From the NCBI GenBank assembly GCA_027943335.1, contig BSBK01002933.1:1806501-1870500 (forward strand): DNA of 64,000 bases. Direction: 5' to 3'. The notes beneath the pieces were generated by a model, which was not told the DNA's origin, ran no database searches, and worked only from the letters and a program-made list of their open reading frames with translations. The translations under genes were made by a program, and so were the position numbers. The stretch is from Chamaecyparis obtusa. Its lineage: Eukaryota; Streptophyta; Pinopsida; Cupressales; Cupressaceae. The number at the start of each line of letters is the position of its first letter. The stretch's first letter is position 1. Positions 11,657-24,292 of the stretch are shown here, piece after piece.

Positions 11657-13709
11657 AACTACTGAAAATGGATGGCTTGTTGACCCAGTTTCTTGATCAA
11701 CAACCATAATTAGTAGAAAGTTTGATGCCATAATTCTAAGATCTTCTTCTAGTGATTATATCTATTTTTATCTCTTGTGGGACCATTGTTGATTAGTTGT
11801 GACCTAAGGTCTTCTGGCACTAAAACTTTAGGGATTCTAGGTAATAAAGAAGTGATTGATGCCAATCAATCATTGTTGAATAAATTTGATGAAATCAGAT
11901 CAATTTCTTGCAGTAGTCATGTTTCAGATTGATTTTTTCTAAATCTGCAACCTTTCTAGTTGTGTCTAGATCAATTGGGAGTTCAGGGGAACTTCATGTA
12001 GAATCCATCTCAATTGCCTTTCCTTTTTTTAAGGGTTTATGCTTGAAATGCATACTTCCAAATAATGTGGTCAAGCTGCATTTCTCATTAAAATACCATG
12101 TAAGGTAGAACCAACCTTTCATGCTTTAATCTTTCTCTACATAAAACAATGTGGTTTTTCATATTGCAATTTTTGTTGGAAAACACAATGTTATCATTGA
12201 TACAATCTTATAATTACTGTATATGGATCAAACGTAAAAATTCTTGTAGAGTTATTTTATCATAGCATTCTCTGAAAAATATTCAATTATATTAAATTAC
12301 TATTATGAAAACTACTCAAAATTGAGCAATGGCCAAGTACAATGTACCTTTTAAATGTGCAATGTGACCCCTATTTTCATACAGAAGGATCCCAAACAAC
12401 TTGTACAATTTAGATAAAACATTCTTTTGCAATGTTCTCATTAGATTTGGATCATAAAACTTATGATTGTGTCATCATGCTAATTCAAAGAATTTATTTT
12501 CAATGATTCGACCATATTGCATTATAATTTATAAACAGTCTGTAAAAAGGCTCTACATTTGTGAAATATAGAATAAGTGGACGGGAAAGGAATGTGATAG
12601 CATTGAATAGACCAAGGAATTCATCAAAAATTGCAGCGCTAACATGTCTCAATCCATTCTCTTTATTTGGACTCTTTTTATGGGTCAAAGTTGCATAAAA
12701 GACAGACAAGACAAGACAAAGGAAATCACCAAGAAAGTGTCCATTTAGAAATTTTGTTTTCCCCTATTCTTAAAATACCCAAGGTAACAATTACAATTCC
12801 AACCATGCACAGAAGCACACTTAAAATTTTTACCCACAAATAATTTTTTATCCAAGATTTCCAAAGATACTAAGAAGGTGACAAGAATGGAAGTGCTACT
12901 TAATATTGTGTTTGATGTAACAATAGTATACTTGAAAGAGAATTGAATGTTAGCTATGCCAAAAAAAAATGGACAAATAGAAAACTAATTCTATTATCTA
13001 CGTCTAGGTCCAATGTCCTTGATTGTTCATAAGCTTTGGATTAGAAGGATAAATAATATATTGTCTTTATTGCAGGTTGACTATTCCTTATCCTCTAACT
13101 GAAAGTTTTACAATTTATGTTGCATTGCTTCTCTTTTATTAGAAATATTAATCATCTTGTTTGACTATTGCAACAGGGTTGGTGATGAGATGCTAAACAA
13201 TTCATGTATGAATATCTGTTAGGTTTTGAAAGCTAATAATGATCATTAAATTGCCTTGGAATGTGCTAATTATAAAATCCACCCCTTGGCCACAAATTTT
13301 TTTTCTTAACATTTCTTATTAACTTAATCAACCAAGAATCTGCCATTTAATTTAGGAGTGATGATTTTAAAATGTTTTCATTAACCATGGTGGAAATAAC
13401 TTATTATCACAATATATACTTACACTTGATATTCTTAAGCTTTCATAAGTGGGCCATCCCTAGATATAGACCTAAGCCTCAAGGGTTCACCCTTGATTAC
13501 CTGCCTACATATCCTCTTGTGGGGAGATAGAGGCTTCGTAGTTCACACTTATAGGGAGTTTAGTCTCTCCTCTTGATGAGATCTACAATCTCTTTTTAAA
13601 CCTTGATTATTAATTATGCGACCCTATGAAATTCTAGTCCCATCACAACATAAGATATCCATTTACATCAAGTGTGAGTTCCATACCCATCATTACTAAT
13701 CATTAGTTG
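11657..13709. other. No recognised gene
   Basis: AT-rich sequence between element B and the 1 kb TIR element. I find no repeat partner in the window and no long ORF with recognisable homology. Splice-like motifs occur (for example TTATTGCAG before 13077 and TTGCAACAG before 13178) but the open stretches after them are very short. It would join 1611-2741 if element B were removed, so it may be the older host background. Confidence 0.4.
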
Positions 13710-13713
13710 TACT

Positions 13714-14715
13714 GGGTATGTGCAGGATTATGGTATGCCAAACTAGGCCCTTATGTGGCAATGAAAATTCAAAAAATTAGGTTTAGGCAAGTTGACATAA
13801 AAAATTGAACAAGGTATAAATGTTAAATAAAAAAAAGTAAGAAGATAATCTTTAGAAAATTGAATTTAGTTTATAAAATACTACGCCTTTTTTTTAAAAT
13901 AATTATTCTATATGTTTTAAATTTTAAATTTCAATGTAGTAGTACAAAATTTTTAGGAAAACATAAGAAGTAGGTGTATGTTTGACCACCTTAAACATGA
14001 CCAAATGATATTTTATTTTTACAAGATTCTAGATATAAGTAGTAGATTCGTGTCTAGATGTGACACATATTTTTTTGTAATTTATTTCCAAGTAAATAAT
14101 TAATTATGATTTTTCTTCTACAACTTTCCCAAAATACAAAAACTCTCATGTCTAACCACGTTAACTTAGTCTAAACTTTATCAAATTGAAAACTTTTTCT
14201 ATTTTTCTTGTAGTAGGAAAATCATAGAATGCAACACATATTTTGGATTTCAAAAATATTATACAGTTTGAAAGTTATAGGTATTTTTCAATAAGTCTAT
14301 CAATCAGGACTAGAAAGATAACAAGTAGGTGTATGTCTGACCACATTAAACAAAATAAAATGATAATATTTTTTTATAAGATTCTAGATAAAAGTAGTAG
14401 ACTCATGTCTGGATGTGATGTATATATTTTTGTGTTTTTTTTCTAAGTAAATAATTAATTATGATTTTTTTGCTACAAATTTTCCTAAACATAAAAACTC
14501 TCGTGTCTGACCACCTTAACTTAGTCTAAACTTCATCAAATTGAAAGAATTTTTTATAATTATTGTACTAGGTGAAGCATAGAATATGATGTATATTTCA
14601 GCTTTTAAAAATGTTATATTGTTTGAAAGTTATAGGTGTTTTTCATAGAGTCTATCAATCAGTACTTCTTTTTCATATCGCCACTTTTTGGCATACCATG
14701 ATCGTGCACATACCC
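13714..14715. mobile_element. 1.0 kb non-autonomous TIR element with 4 bp TSD
   Basis: The ends are inverted repeats: left GGGTATGTGCAGGATTATGG, continuing to about 29 bases, and right the complement with two mismatches in that span. The flanks are TACT at 13710-13713 and 14716-14719, a 4 bp target duplication. Its left 590 bases match the left end of the large element at 28718-38516, and the last 45 bases match that element's right end, so it is a deletion derivative of the same family. It contains a tandem duplication of about 350 bases (about 13965-14315 and 14318-14665) and no ORF of note. Confidence 0.88.
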
Positions 14716-14719
14716 TACT

Positions 14720-15136
14720 AACTTATACATATGTATAGGGGTAATATCAAAAATCACACACATGATTATCTCATTTATATATTGCATATACACAAAGGAC
14801 TAGCTCATACACATCACAGACACACATAATGGATAGCTTTACCATATGTTGATCCCCTTTAGGCTCTTACCTAAATAAGGGTAGTTCAGAAGCTTTACAT
14901 GAATGGGATGGAAATGCACCCTGCAAAGAAACCTTTGGGATTTTATAGAAGTTGACTCTTCTCACTAGTGTTTTGGGAAAGGGAAAGGAAAATTAAACAA
15001 AAACCAAAGCGATGCACTAGAGATTCTTGAAACCCTTTGAGTTTCCCTTCAAAAATAACAAAAACATACAATCCCATAAATGAGCATAGAACACCACAGA
15101 CTCTTCATTGTTGTAAAGAGAACATGATAGATCCTA
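14720..15136. other. No recognised gene
   Basis: About 420 bases between the TIR element and the solo LTR. I see nothing but AT-rich unique-looking sequence. Confidence 0.4.
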
Positions 15137-15141
15137 GACAC

Positions 15142-15471
15142 TGTTAGAGTAGTCTTATGTTAGCTAATAATTAAATCATTTAATTATTAGTTTATCATAC
15201 TCTAGGCTTAAGTTTCACTTAGGCGCTTTATAATTCTTTAGGGTTTTAGCCTTTAGGGTTTCGTGTTTCCTTTTATAAGGATTCACTTCTTTCATTTCAA
15301 TAAGGAGATTGTATTATTTTCATCATTGTTAATAGAAGATTATTTTCTTGCAACATGGTTTTGCAGTCTCTGGCCTTTTGGCCGCCATAGCTTTCTGTCT
15401 TTTTGCTTCTTCTTTGTGACAGTCTTGCATGCAGGTGTTCTTGGGATGATTTGCGTTTGTCAAATCTAACA
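15142..15471 (+). mobile_element. Solo LTR with TSD GACAC
   Basis: A 330-base unit starts TGTTAGAG and ends CTAACA. Short inverted ends (TGTTAG/CTAACA) and 5-base duplications GACAC at 15137-15141 and 15472-15476 are present. A TATA-like TTTATAAGG near 15272 and a following pyrimidine-rich stretch fit a plus-strand LTR promoter. No internal region follows, so it is a solo LTR left by unequal recombination between two LTRs. The 68-codon ORF in it is fortuitous. Confidence 0.82.
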
Positions 15472-16135
15472 GACACAAGCCAAAATATTCATATATTTAT
15501 GTGAGGAGCACCTATTAAGACTCACATGAAATGTTTGATAATACTAAGATCATATTATTGAGACAGGAGGGCTGAATCAGTAATAAACCACTTTAAAAAC
15601 TTATTGTCCTTTTAAACTTTACCACAACATTGCCAATATTATCTTTAACATCATCAAATGAAAATCTTAACCATAAGAACATCCACAAATAATGAAACAC
15701 TTGACATAGATGTTTATCTCATGGAAACCCAAATCAGGAAAAAACCATGGTGGAGATTAGTACCCACTAAATGATTTACCTTTTTGAAGTACACCTTGTG
15801 TGGAGCTTAACCTTGTTAGGATTTGTACAAAAGCATTGTTAAGTGCTATCCGGTTAAGGGATTTAGCTTTAGGTCTGTTAAAACCTTTACTCTGTCAAGC
15901 ATAGCCTAGTTAGAGGACTTCAAACAAAAACTAAAGTTCCACCTTGTTAGATAATTTATAATAGGGACCTGTAGGACCCACCCTGTTAGGGGATTTTGAT
16001 TGTTGTATCTATTAGGTAACAATAGGACCAATAATTTGTAAAATAACACTACCGCTTCTTGATCAGATTCTATGAGTACACAATGTCTTAATACCACACT
16101 TATCTCTTCCTTGGCTTGATCGCAACTCCCACTTT

Positions 16136-17257
16136 TGTTAGGTATGGGAACATTGAGAGGGGGGGGGGGGTGAATTAGTGTTTACTGTATTTTAAATTTT
16201 AACTTTAATCTTTAAACTAAACTTGAATGCTTAAGAACTAAAATAAAAATTCACATAAACATGAAACATGAAATCAACACATGACACCAATATGGTTATG
16301 GGGAAACCCAAATAGGTAAAAACCCCAGTGGAAATTGACACCCATTAATATTCTACACTAGTGTTTTGTGATCCTTGTTAGAAGATCCTTAACCCTGTTA
16401 GGAGTTGCTTTACAATGCATTAAGTACAGTAGACCTTGTTAAGGGTCAAACCTTGTTAGGAGTCTTTTACAATAGTCCCTATTAGGGGAGAGGATGCACT
16501 ATCCTAGAGCTCACTACTCAAGTGGTGAAGGCTACAATCTTCTGATCTTAGATACACACTATATCTGCAAGATGAATTGTCATTGTGACACTGCTTGTCA
16601 GATCAGTTCCTTTTATGCACAGATGCTTTGACCTCTTGCAAAACTCTAATACATCTTATACTATCTTCACACACTTATTCTCTTCTTATCACAACTCTAT
16701 CTTCACTTCTATACTAAATACAATGGGCGCATCTTATATTTATATGCGCATACAAAATAAACAACTAGGTTGGCCCTTAAACCTATTACATACAACACTT
16801 CCAAATAAATTGGCTTAAGCATGTTTACAATCAAACAAGTATACATTTTAGCAACCTAATTACAATAGGTGCATAGCCTTTACAACATTAGAATATAGTC
16901 GCAACACAAAATGATAACTATCGGCTACTTGCTTTGTTCTTCACTAGCACATACTGGCTGTGCAACTTCAACTAACTGTATCTTTCTCATACTTGCATAT
17001 TTGATTATGTGCTCATAGACTAAGCATGAATATAGTCTAACCAACTTAACTTCTAGGGCGCATACCATAATTCTTCCATATGCATGTGCGCTGATGCTTT
17101 GAGCTACAAGAACTCTGTACACTATCCAGTCTTCAACACTTCATCGATTTCTGATCTTCTCCTCAAGTGCACTGACTCCAAACTGCTATATGACTTTGTT
17201 GCCATAATTAAAACACTATATCAAGTCATATACATCACTATATCCAACTTTCCAACA
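16136..17257 (-). repeat. 3' LTR of element D
   Basis: Direct repeat of 22235-23360, differing at roughly one base in twelve over the first 400 bases by eye. It contains a 12-base G-run (16159-16170) and an array of CCTTGTTAGGAG-like motifs at 16370-16490. ORFs in it are fortuitous. Confidence 0.9.
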
Positions 17258-17271
17258 ATCTCCCCCTTTTT
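17258..17271 (-). other. Polypurine tract of element D
   Basis: Minus strand reads AAAAAGGGGGAGAT directly against the LTR start TGTTGG. It is the second-strand primer position. Confidence 0.85.
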
Positions 17272-17551
17272 CATTGATGGCAACAAAGGAATATGGCCAA
17301 GTTGCTAACTATCCTTAATACAAAAAATGTTTGTCTTTTATACATATACTTATATCTCCCTATACATATTATGATCCATATTCTATACACAACTCCCCCT
17401 TTGAAATTAATGAAAAAGGTGTTACAAAAACTGTATCTATACATACTTATTGAGGGAAAACATCTGGATATGCAATCTTTAGGTTCTGGATCTCCTTCTT
17501 CCAAAATGTGATCAAAGAGTTTACTATCTAGAGATGGATGCATAATACATA

Positions 17552-20500
17552 CTAAAGCTTCTCCATCTTCTTCAAATCCATGGAAGGACCTTGATCATAG
17601 GTTATCATGGTGGTATCGATCTCTTTGATGTTCTGATTTAGAATGTCTAATGAGGGCGCAAGAGCATTCCTCAACTGAGTCTGTCTAGCCCTTAACTTTG
17701 TCATCTCTTTTTTTTCTTTCTCAATTTTGTCTATCTAACCTTGGTAGACATTATTGCACATGTTCACCTCTATAGATGCATCTTTCATTGAACTCTTCAC
17801 TTGCTCAATCATAACTTCTACCTCTTTTACTTTCTTGAAATGAGCATTGGTGAGCTTATCTTGATCCATGCATTCTGTAATGATTCTTCTTCCTTGATCA
17901 AAAAATTATTTTAGGGATGCTCGACCAGTCTTGAGTGAGCTAAGATCAAGTGCAAAGTTTCTAACCAATTCATTCAATCTCTTCTTCAGATACTTTTCTT
18001 CTACAACTAGGGATGCAGATTCTTCAAGGCTTGAGAAATTACTTTTGAAATGTGAGATGATTGTACTCACATCATCAACAGAGTGTATCTTTGACACTTT
18101 CTTATCCTCTAGCAATAGACTATTCAAAAGTTTTACTAATTCTACTAGGAGGGGATTCCTCATCACTTACTTTTCTTTGGCTTTCTCCATGGCTGAGATG
18201 CTAAACTTAATCAGGTCTTCTTCTCTCCATGAGTCCAAATTAGATGTGTCAAGTGTCAAACTTGACAACAATGCTACTAAAGGAGTGATGGGAGTGTTGT
18301 TCATCACTTCTTGTTTCACCTTGATTGACATTTCATCCTTTTTCTCACTTTCTTTTATCTTTTCTTCTTCTTTCTCATCATCAATCAATACTTCTTCTTG
18401 ATGAGTGGGAGGTGTGTTGCTGCATAACATTTCAGCTTCTTGTGTGCTCACAAAAGCTTCCTCAAACTTGTCGAACTCAGTGTCAGTGGCCGCCATGGCT
18501 ATCTCTACATTATCAATGATAATGATGTTGTCCTTGAGTGACCCTGTCATGGGCGTAGACTTATCTAACTCTGTTTATGCTTCTACTGCATGCGCTGAAT
18601 CCTAAGGACCTATATATTGTACCTTGATGGTCTCTGACCCTTTGGTAACCATTATGGGTACATGTGTTGTGGGCGCAGTAGGTGGATACATGTTTCTATT
18701 CATAAAAACCTTCTCAAAGGCTTTCTTTGTTTCTTTGGCAATGAATTTATACTTTTTATCCATTATATTTAGATTTCTTCTCTTGGTTTTGAGGTGAGGC
18801 TTCACTAGATCTAACAAAAACTTCTTTTCTTCTAGCTCACTTATAGGAAGAGTTTCATGTAAGATCTTTTACCTTATCCACAGATCTTCTTCAATAGCTT
18901 GTCTCTTTTGGAATTCTAGGATATTCCATACATTTTTAGGGATCATTGTTTTTAGTTCCAAGACTGTCCTCTTGAACTTGATCATGTGCTTTATGATCAT
19001 GCTACGAATCTCTGATTTGTCTATTTTACTATATTTATCATAAAACTTCTTTACTTGATAAATTCTTCCCTCATCAATTATTCTCGCACTTAGCACACTG
19101 AGACTAGATTTGAAACTTACTTCAGGAGGTGCTTGAGTGTTCTTTCTGCTTCTTGTTTCTCATGAGGATGGATGACTGGTGCCAACCTCTTTCTTCCTCT
19201 TTGGCATTGCCTTATACTTAGGAGGAGAAGTAAGGTCAATGGTTTCCTTGGGTGTAGAAGGAGTATCATCAGTTATATCCTTTTGTTCATCAAATTTCTC
19301 TATCTTTACCTTCTTCAACTTGGGATCTTGTGATTCTGCCTTTGTTGCATCTGCACTCTTTAGTTCCAAAGCAATCTTTTTTTCTTTTGCATTGTCAAGA
19401 TTTTCTTGAGCCACACCATGTATTCTCAAGATTTTTGATGTGACTTTAGCAACCTTTCTTTTTGTTGCTACGCCGTCTAGCTTGGCATCTACTTCTCTTG
19501 TCTTCTCCTCATAAGTTCCCCATCTAGGTTCATTAGGGTCAGTAGGAGCTAAAAGAAATACTTGAGCATATGCTTCCAAAACTTGTTCCTCTACTTCATA
19601 TCCAAGTGGATGGATCCACCCTTTTCTAGGGACTACTACCTCCATGCATGTTGTATCTATTTCAACCATAAAACAAATTGTATCCTTGTATTTTTCAACA
19701 ATGTTTTCTGGAATTCCAAATCTCATTTGCATCTTGACACTGAAGGTCTTCAATTCCAATGTTATATAATCTTTCAATGTACTCTCAGTGGATGCTTTGT
19801 TAGATATCTATGGCATGGTTGGAATGGAATTTTCCAAATACAAATCTGATACTTTCCCAACTATATGAAGGTACATGTAAATGATTAATGATCCAAACCT
19901 AAATATCTTGGTTTTGTCATGCTTGATTGCCTTGATGTTATCAATCAATTGTGCGTGCAAGATCTCACACAAGTTGAATTCTCCATCTTCTTTTACAAGT
20001 CTGATGGCTGCTATAATTGTGCCCACAGACACACTATTCACCCTAATGATGTGATGAAACGTGTATCCAAGTATCATGGACATCAATTTGATGTCAGCTT
20101 GTTCAATAGGCTTAATTGTCATCCCACGCCTATCACTCGTTGACTTACAAGTTTTCTCAACAATTTTCCTAACATTATTGTCTACTGGAAGGATGATGCC
20201 TATCTTAGATAGGCCTATCATCTCATACATCAAGTGAATGGTAATTATGACCGACACATCACCTATCCAAAATAGGTCATCATGAATTCTGCTCAAAAGT
20301 ATTTTAATCCATTCTGTCTCATAGAATTCATATGTCGTAGCATACTCTACTATGGGGTGATCATTCCACTTCACATATTCATCCATGAAGGTTTTGTCTA
20401 GTTTTAACATTGTTTTCATGTGCACCTTAACCTGTCCAATCCTACTAGTTCCTTCTTACATTAGATGTAAGCCCTAATGTCTTCCACATGCCTAACGCCC

Positions 20501-20613
20501 ATAGGCATGCAGAAGAATGCTCCCTCTAAGTCATCTAGGATAGACTTAAATGGATGCTTCTTAAAAACATATATATTCTTTTCTACAACATCAAAAACTA
20601 TGGGAGTGGCCAT
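17552..20613 (-). pseudogene. ORF2 of element D: large non-pol protein, plant-transposon-type domain plus coiled coil
   Basis: From ATG at 20613 (MATPIVFDVVEK...) to a TAG at 17552, about 1020 codons. A single-base shift lies near 20430. From there to 17552 one frame is kept, broken only by about eight stop codons (for example near 19808, 19160, 18869, 18602, 18167 and 17906). The N-terminal 270 residues are helical and hydrophobic, with 'FKSILDDLEGAFF', 'KWNDHPIVEY', 'LCEILHAQLIDNIK' and 'KTKIFRFGSLIIYMYLH'. This pattern resembles the 'putative plant transposon protein' domain (Pfam PF20167 type). A Lys/Glu-rich linker follows, with 'TPSTPKETIDLTSPP'. The C-terminal part is predicted coiled coil. 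No catalytic motif is seen. Function is unknown. Confidence 0.7.
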
Positions 20614-21049
20614 CACTTACTTGTTTTATCACTTTCCAACTGTATTCTAAGATAATCCGAAGACTTCTGAATCGGCACGGTGAACTAGGGTTTTTGCAAC
20701 CAATTAGGTGTACTACAAATCATTGATAGATCAATCTGAAAGTCTTCACAATAACTTCTAAGGCTCTTTCTACTCTCTTATCACTCTGAATTTGAATGTA
20801 ATGAGTAATCAAACAACTTTCTATGTACTTAAAGTGAAAATTCTGCCATTAATGCTTACCGCGTAAACCAGGCTGTCACTTAAAAATTTCCCGCTTGAGT
20901 TTTGCTAACAATCAGTATGTGCACTCTTGCATGAAGGTTCCTTTATAGTCCAAAAGCTTAAGTTCAAAGGTGCATAGTCTAAGAGTGAGTATACTGGCCA
21001 CCCAGGGGTCTAGAGCTAAATTAGCTCCCCCTATGACCATGAGGGCCAT
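20614..21049 (-). other. Spacer between ORF1 and ORF2 of element D
   Basis: About 430 bases with stops in all frames that I checked. It may carry a splice or translation signal for ORF2, but none is clear. Confidence 0.4.
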
Positions 21050-22180
21050 TCATCCAAATGTAGAGGGTGCGTCCACTATGGATGCATCCAATACATTCTC
21101 ATCAACTTTTTCCTTCTTTCCTTCTAACCAAATCAAGCCCGCATCCTCTGAGGCTTTCAAAAGCTTGACTTCTCCTTTAGGATCCAAAACTGGTTCTTCG
21201 GCCTTTTTAGGGCTTTTCTGACCTTGCATCCTTGATCTACAAAACTTTGAGATATGTCCAGCCTTGTTACAAGAGTGACAAATGACTGGAGGTCTTATAT
21301 TCCTCGACGCATTAACATGAGTCACCATTCTACATTATCTCATTGAGTGAAAATTATAGTTACATATCTGACATGTAACATTCTGAGAACTTCTTATATT
21401 TGTCTGATTCTGATTTCTTTGATCATGTCGAATCTTGTTCTTCTAACTAGTCTTGCAATTCATAGCTCTATGACCAAATTTATTGCATGAATAATAGTAA
21501 CCATTAAATGGTCTTACCTCTCTATAGTTACTTGCTATGTGTCCATGCTTGTTACATGCAAAAAAAGTGTGGTCTACTGACTTGCACTCTTTTTTAGGTG
21601 GTTCACCATTATCTTTCATTTGATCTTCAGTCTTCTTAGTATCAGTAGAGTCTTTTTGTGTATCCTTTCTTGCTCACATGTTGTCAATCTAATTTTGTGC
21701 TTCATTGTATCCAATACAGCTAGTGTCTCCTTTGGCTCTTCTTGCATACAACTGAGATTTTATCAAATCAGAACTAGTGTGTAATTTGTCAATATGATTC
21801 TTTGCTTCTTTCAATTCAGACTCCAAGCTTTCTTTGCTATTCCTTAGCTCCAAGATTTCCATGTTTTCTTTCCTTAGTTCTTCATTGAGTTGAAGGTTCT
21901 CTTTGATTTGTTCATTATAGACTTCCTGATTGTTGATCAGCTTATCATCAAATTCTTCAAGTAGTTCTTTCAAAGATGCATTGTCTTCATTCAACTTCTT
22001 GACCTTTTGTCCTAGATCACTATTAGAGCATTATTTCAAATCCTTTCTTAGTCTTTTGATAACTAATTGAGCAACACTGAATTTTTCCTTTAGTTCTTCA
22101 ATTTATCTTTTCGATTTGTCTAGGTCTTCAAGAGTAGCTTCAAGATTTCTTTTCAGATGTTTCATTTCTGCTTTGTCCAT
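21050..22180 (-). pseudogene. ORF1 of element D: coiled coil followed by four CCHC zinc knuckles
   Basis: ATG at 22180 lies only 34 bases past the primer site. One frame holds to the stop at 21050 (about 377 codons), with decay stops near 22061, 21689 and 21452. Residues about 1-165 are a strong coiled coil ('KHLKRNLEATLEDLDKSK', 'LKELLEEFDDKLINNQ', 'ELRKENMEILELRNSKESL'). Then come four zinc-knuckle units: 'FFACNKHGHIASNY' (first and last Cys lost), 'YYSCNKFGHRAMNC' (first Cys lost), 'CQICNYNFHSMR' and the intact 'CHSCNKAGHISKFC' near 21235-21280. There is no recognisable capsid domain between them. It is probably a nucleic-acid-binding Gag-like protein that packages RNA. Confidence 0.75.
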
Positions 22181-22214
22181 GATCTCCTCAAGTGGTTAAA
22201 CTTCTTTTCTAAGG

Positions 22215-22232
22215 ACCAGAGCTCTAATACCA
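22215..22232 (-). other. Primer-binding site of element D
   Basis: Minus strand reads TGGTATTAGAGCTCTGGT, two bases inside the 5' LTR. This is the initiator-Met tRNA site type (TGGTATCAGAGC) with one C-to-T change. Confidence 0.85.
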
Positions 22233-22234
22233 AT

Positions 22235-23360
22235 TGTTAGGAATGGGAACACTGAGAGGGGGGGGGGGGGGGGGGGTGAATCAGTTTTCACTGTATTTTA
22301 ACTTTTAACTTTAATCTTTAAACTGAACTTGAATGCTTAAGAACTGAAATAAACATTCACATAAACATGAAACATGAAATCAACACATGACACCAATATG
22401 GTTATGGGGAAACCCAAATAGGTAAAAAACCTGGTGGGAATTGACACCCACTAATATTTTGCACTACTATTTTGTGATCCTTGTTAGAAGATCCTTAACC
22501 CTGTTAGGAGTTTCTTTACAATGCATTAAGTATAGTAGACCTTGTTAAGGGTCGGACCCTGTTAGGAATCTTTTACAATAGTCCCTGTTAGGGGAGAGGA
22601 CACACTGTCCTAGAGCTGACTTCTCAAGTGGTGAAGGCTACAACCTTCTAATCTCAGATACACACTATATCTGCAGGATGAACTGTCACTGTGACACTGC
22701 TTGTCAGATCGGTTCCTTTTATGCGTTGATGCTTTGACCTCTTGCAAAGCTCTAATACATCTTATACTATCTTCGCACACTTCTCTACTTATCACAACTC
22801 TATCTTCACTTCCATACTAAATACAATGGGCACATCTTATATTTATACGTGCATACAAAATAAACAACTAGGTCAGCCCTTAAACCTATTACATACAATG
22901 CTTCCAAAAAAAATGGCTTAAGCATGTTTACAATCAAACAAGTATACGTGTCGGCAACCTAATTACAATAGGTGCATAGCCTTTACAACATTAGAATATA
23001 ATCACAACAAAAAATGATAACTATCGGTTGCTTGCTCTATTCTTCATTGGCACATACTGGTTGTGCAACTTCAAGTGACTGTATCTTTCTCATCCTTGCA
23101 TATCTAATTATGTGCTCATTGACTAAGCATGAATATAGTCTAACCAACTTAAATTCTAGGGTGCATACCATAATTATGCCGTACGCACGTGCGCTGATGC
23201 TCTGAGATGTAGGAACTTTGTACACTGTCTAGTTTTCAACACTTAACCGATTTATGATCTTCTCCTTAAGTGTGCTGACTCCAAATTGCTATAAGACTTT
23301 GTTGCCATAATGAAAACACTATATCAAGTCATATACATCAGTATAGCCAACTTGCCAACA
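22235..23360 (-). repeat. 5' LTR of element D
   Basis: Partner of 16136-17257. Its G-run is 19 bases (22258-22276) against 12 in the other LTR, so the tract has changed length since insertion or is a sequencing-prone site. Motif array of CCTTGTTAGGAG type at 22480-22600. Confidence 0.9.
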
Positions 23361-24292
23361 ACTTTTCACCACACCTGCATTACACATGGTTAACACTAAA
23401 ATATTTCAAATTTAACCAATATATATTGTTCATCAAGCCTTTATGTTTTCCACCACCTTAGGATCTCCCTAAATGACATAAAATTCATCTTTCAATATTT
23501 AGAGTTAGATCCAACACATTATACAAACATATTAAATGTATACAATAAATTTCTTATACAAGATCGACTATCACAATGATTTACATAGAAATTTGCGTGC
23601 AAGAGTCAAACACATCTTGACAACACACTTCCTTCTTGAATATTCTCCACATGCTAGCATCAAACAATGTGATGCCAGGTCATGATCACCTCAATCTTTA
23701 ATAAATGTCATCAGATCATGATTGACTTAACCTCGATCATTGGAACACTTTCATCGATCATCGATCAAAGGTTTAATCATTGTCCCTCAAGAACTTTAAC
23801 ACTCCAACCTGTTAACCACACTGACTATGCTCACCAATCTTCTATCTTTTACTTCAGTAAACCAAAACTATTGCGATTGCAAAAATAACATCCAAACATT
23901 ATTACAAACCATATACTACAACTGCATTACAAGAAATAACACATATTTGACAAACCATTCAAATCATTTATCATCTATCATTAACTGCACCAACAGTTGC
24001 ACTATTAACCTTCTTTTGATCATAAATAACTCACCAGTCAATATCAACAATGGCTTTCATACATTTAACATTCTGAGATGTTTGTGAGTCTCCCATATGA
24101 ATTGCTACAACTGAAACTCACCGAAACACTCTTATCATCATTCATACTCTCAGCAACATACTGGTGACACTAGGTCAATACTTGACATCAACGAAAACTC
24201 AATAATAGATCCTCATGCAATCAAATCTATCTCAATGTGACACCAATAATAAGTTACCAACACAAAATTAGTTAGCATCAATTATGCCAATA

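Larger units (their letters stand above)
16136..23360 (-). mobile_element. Non-autonomous LTR retrotransposon D with two non-pol ORFs
   Basis: LTRs of 1122 and 1126 bases (16136-17257 and 22235-23360; TGTTAGG...CCAACA) flank a 4977-base core. The TSD is ACTTT at 16131-16135 and 23361-23365. A polypurine tract (17258-17271) and an initiator-Met primer site (22215-22232) place it on the minus strand. The core encodes ORF1 (coiled coil plus zinc knuckles) and ORF2 (large, unknown) but no protease, integrase, RT or RNase H. The primer site, polypurine tract, G-run and LTR motif arrays resemble those of the neighbouring copia elements, so a copia element probably supplied the enzymes. Confidence 0.92.
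15536..24292 (-). repeat. 3' LTR of copia element C, interrupted
   Basis: It consists of 15536-16135 and 23366-24292, matching 38527-40051 in order. The join is exact: 'gatcgcaactcccacttt' ends at 16135 and continues at 23366 with 'tcaccaca', as in the other LTR near 39110-39135. The LTR contains about eight degenerate copies of a CCTTGTTAGGAG motif (15800-16010). Confidence 0.9.

Noticed and set aside
17931..18605. Plus-strand Ser/Phe-rich ORFs
   Set aside because: They are antisense shadows of ORF2 of element D, whose minus frame is continuous for 3 kb.
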